This document shows positions 5,886-5,997 of a stretch of DNA of 5,997 bases, one piece after another. The position numbers were made by a program, and so were the translations under genes. The notes below the pieces were generated by a model. That model was not told the origin of the DNA. It did not search any database and saw only the letters and a list, made by a program, of their open reading frames with translations. The DNA is from Flavobacteriales bacterium (lineage in GTDB: Bacteria > Bacteroidota > Bacteroidia > Flavobacteriales > Crocinitomicaceae). Position 1 is the stretch's first letter, and each line of letters starts with the position of its first letter. Location: contig CANCEQ010000191.1 of NCBI GenBank assembly GCA_947375085.1, positions 1 to 5,997 on the forward strand, written 5' to 3'.

Positions 5886-5893
5886 CAAAGATA
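5886..5893 (-). promoter_or_regulatory. Promoter -7 box of the cystathionine beta-synthase operon
   Basis: On the minus strand TATCTTTG matches TAnnTTTG exactly, 26 bases before the ATG at 5859. This predicts a leader of about 20 bases. No clear -33 TTG lies 17-23 bases upstream, where the sequence is a run of T and A (complement of about 5903-5915). A GC-rich block follows further upstream (5916-5929). Confidence 0.55.
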
Positions 5894-5915
5894 ATAGGAA
5901 AGTTTAAATTAAAAA

Positions 5916-5929
5916 GGCACCCCAGGTAC
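5916..5929. other. GC-rich hairpin-capable block in the AT-rich intergenic region
   Basis: The 14 bases GGCACCCCAGGTAC stand out in otherwise very AT-rich DNA. GCACC (5917-5921) can pair with GGTAC (5925-5929), one pair being G-T. On the minus strand the hairpin is followed by C and five Ts (complement of 5911-5915), resembling a small terminator. It lies 23-36 bases upstream of the operon's -7 box, so it could instead be a regulator site. No known motif is recognised. Confidence 0.25.
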
Positions 5930-5987
5930 TTCAAATTACATAAGAAAGATTTTAATTAATCAATTATAATAAATTTAAATTAATTTA

Positions 5988-5995
5988 TAACTTTG
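5988..5995 (+). promoter_or_regulatory. Promoter -7 box for a gene right of the window
   Basis: TAACTTTG fits TAnnTTTG exactly and sits at the end of an almost pure A/T run (5949-5990, one C). It points rightwards, away from the cystathionine beta-synthase operon, and implies a divergently transcribed gene starting just past the window edge. No clear -33 TTG is present. Confidence 0.45.
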
Positions 5996-5997
5996 TG

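Noticed and set aside
1..5997. Defence system, mobile element, CRISPR array or biosynthetic cluster
   Set aside because: No transposase, integrase, nuclease, toxin-antitoxin pair, spaced repeats or terminal inverted repeats were seen; the recognised genes are housekeeping families.

Overview
The window is a compact, AT-rich stretch of bacterial chromosome that looks like Bacteroidota, most likely a member of Flavobacteriia. Three things point there. The protein families are typical of that group: a DUF5522-like mini-protein, a short lysophospholipid acyltransferase, and a leaderless BtuF-like protein behind a cystathionine beta-synthase. Several intergenic sites match the Bacteroidota -7 promoter element TAnnTTTG. 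Canonical Shine-Dalgarno sequences are largely absent. I see no mobile element, CRISPR array, tRNA or rRNA, and no stretch over 300 bases lacks a gene. The longest gap is about 138 bases, at the right end.

Layout, left to right: (1) the 3' end of a heavy-metal P1B-type ATPase of the CcoI/FixI-like kind (+, 1-354); (2) a fold-type II PLP enzyme of the ACC deaminase/D-cysteine desulfhydrase family (-, 375-1301), whose specificity residues look like the desulfhydrase; (3) a small Cys-rich DUF5522-like protein (+, 1392-1583); (4) a PlsC-like acyltransferase (-, about 1593-2141), probably read from a leaderless mRNA; (5) an unrecognised 457-residue membrane-anchored protein (+, 2274-3647); (6) a BtuF-like helical-backbone binding protein without a signal peptide (-, 3685-4485, GTG start); (7) cystathionine beta-synthase with a C-terminal CBS-domain pair (-, 4495-5859). 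Genes 7 and 6 form a two-gene operon transcribed leftwards from a promoter near 5890. A separate rightward promoter at the right edge serves a gene outside the window.

Transcription changes direction at almost every gene. At each of the three convergent junctions a stem-loop runs into the coding 3' ends: 341-387, 1561-1598 and 3665-3696. Functionally the window is mostly housekeeping metabolism. Cystathionine beta-synthase and the desulfhydrase-like enzyme both belong to sulfur amino acid metabolism, and the acyltransferase to phospholipid or lipid synthesis. No obvious new multi-gene system is present. The most informative oddities are the cytoplasmic BtuF-like protein coupled to cystathionine beta-synthase, the start-codon hairpin between those two genes, the desulfhydrase-type active-site residues, and the leaderless acyltransferase start.
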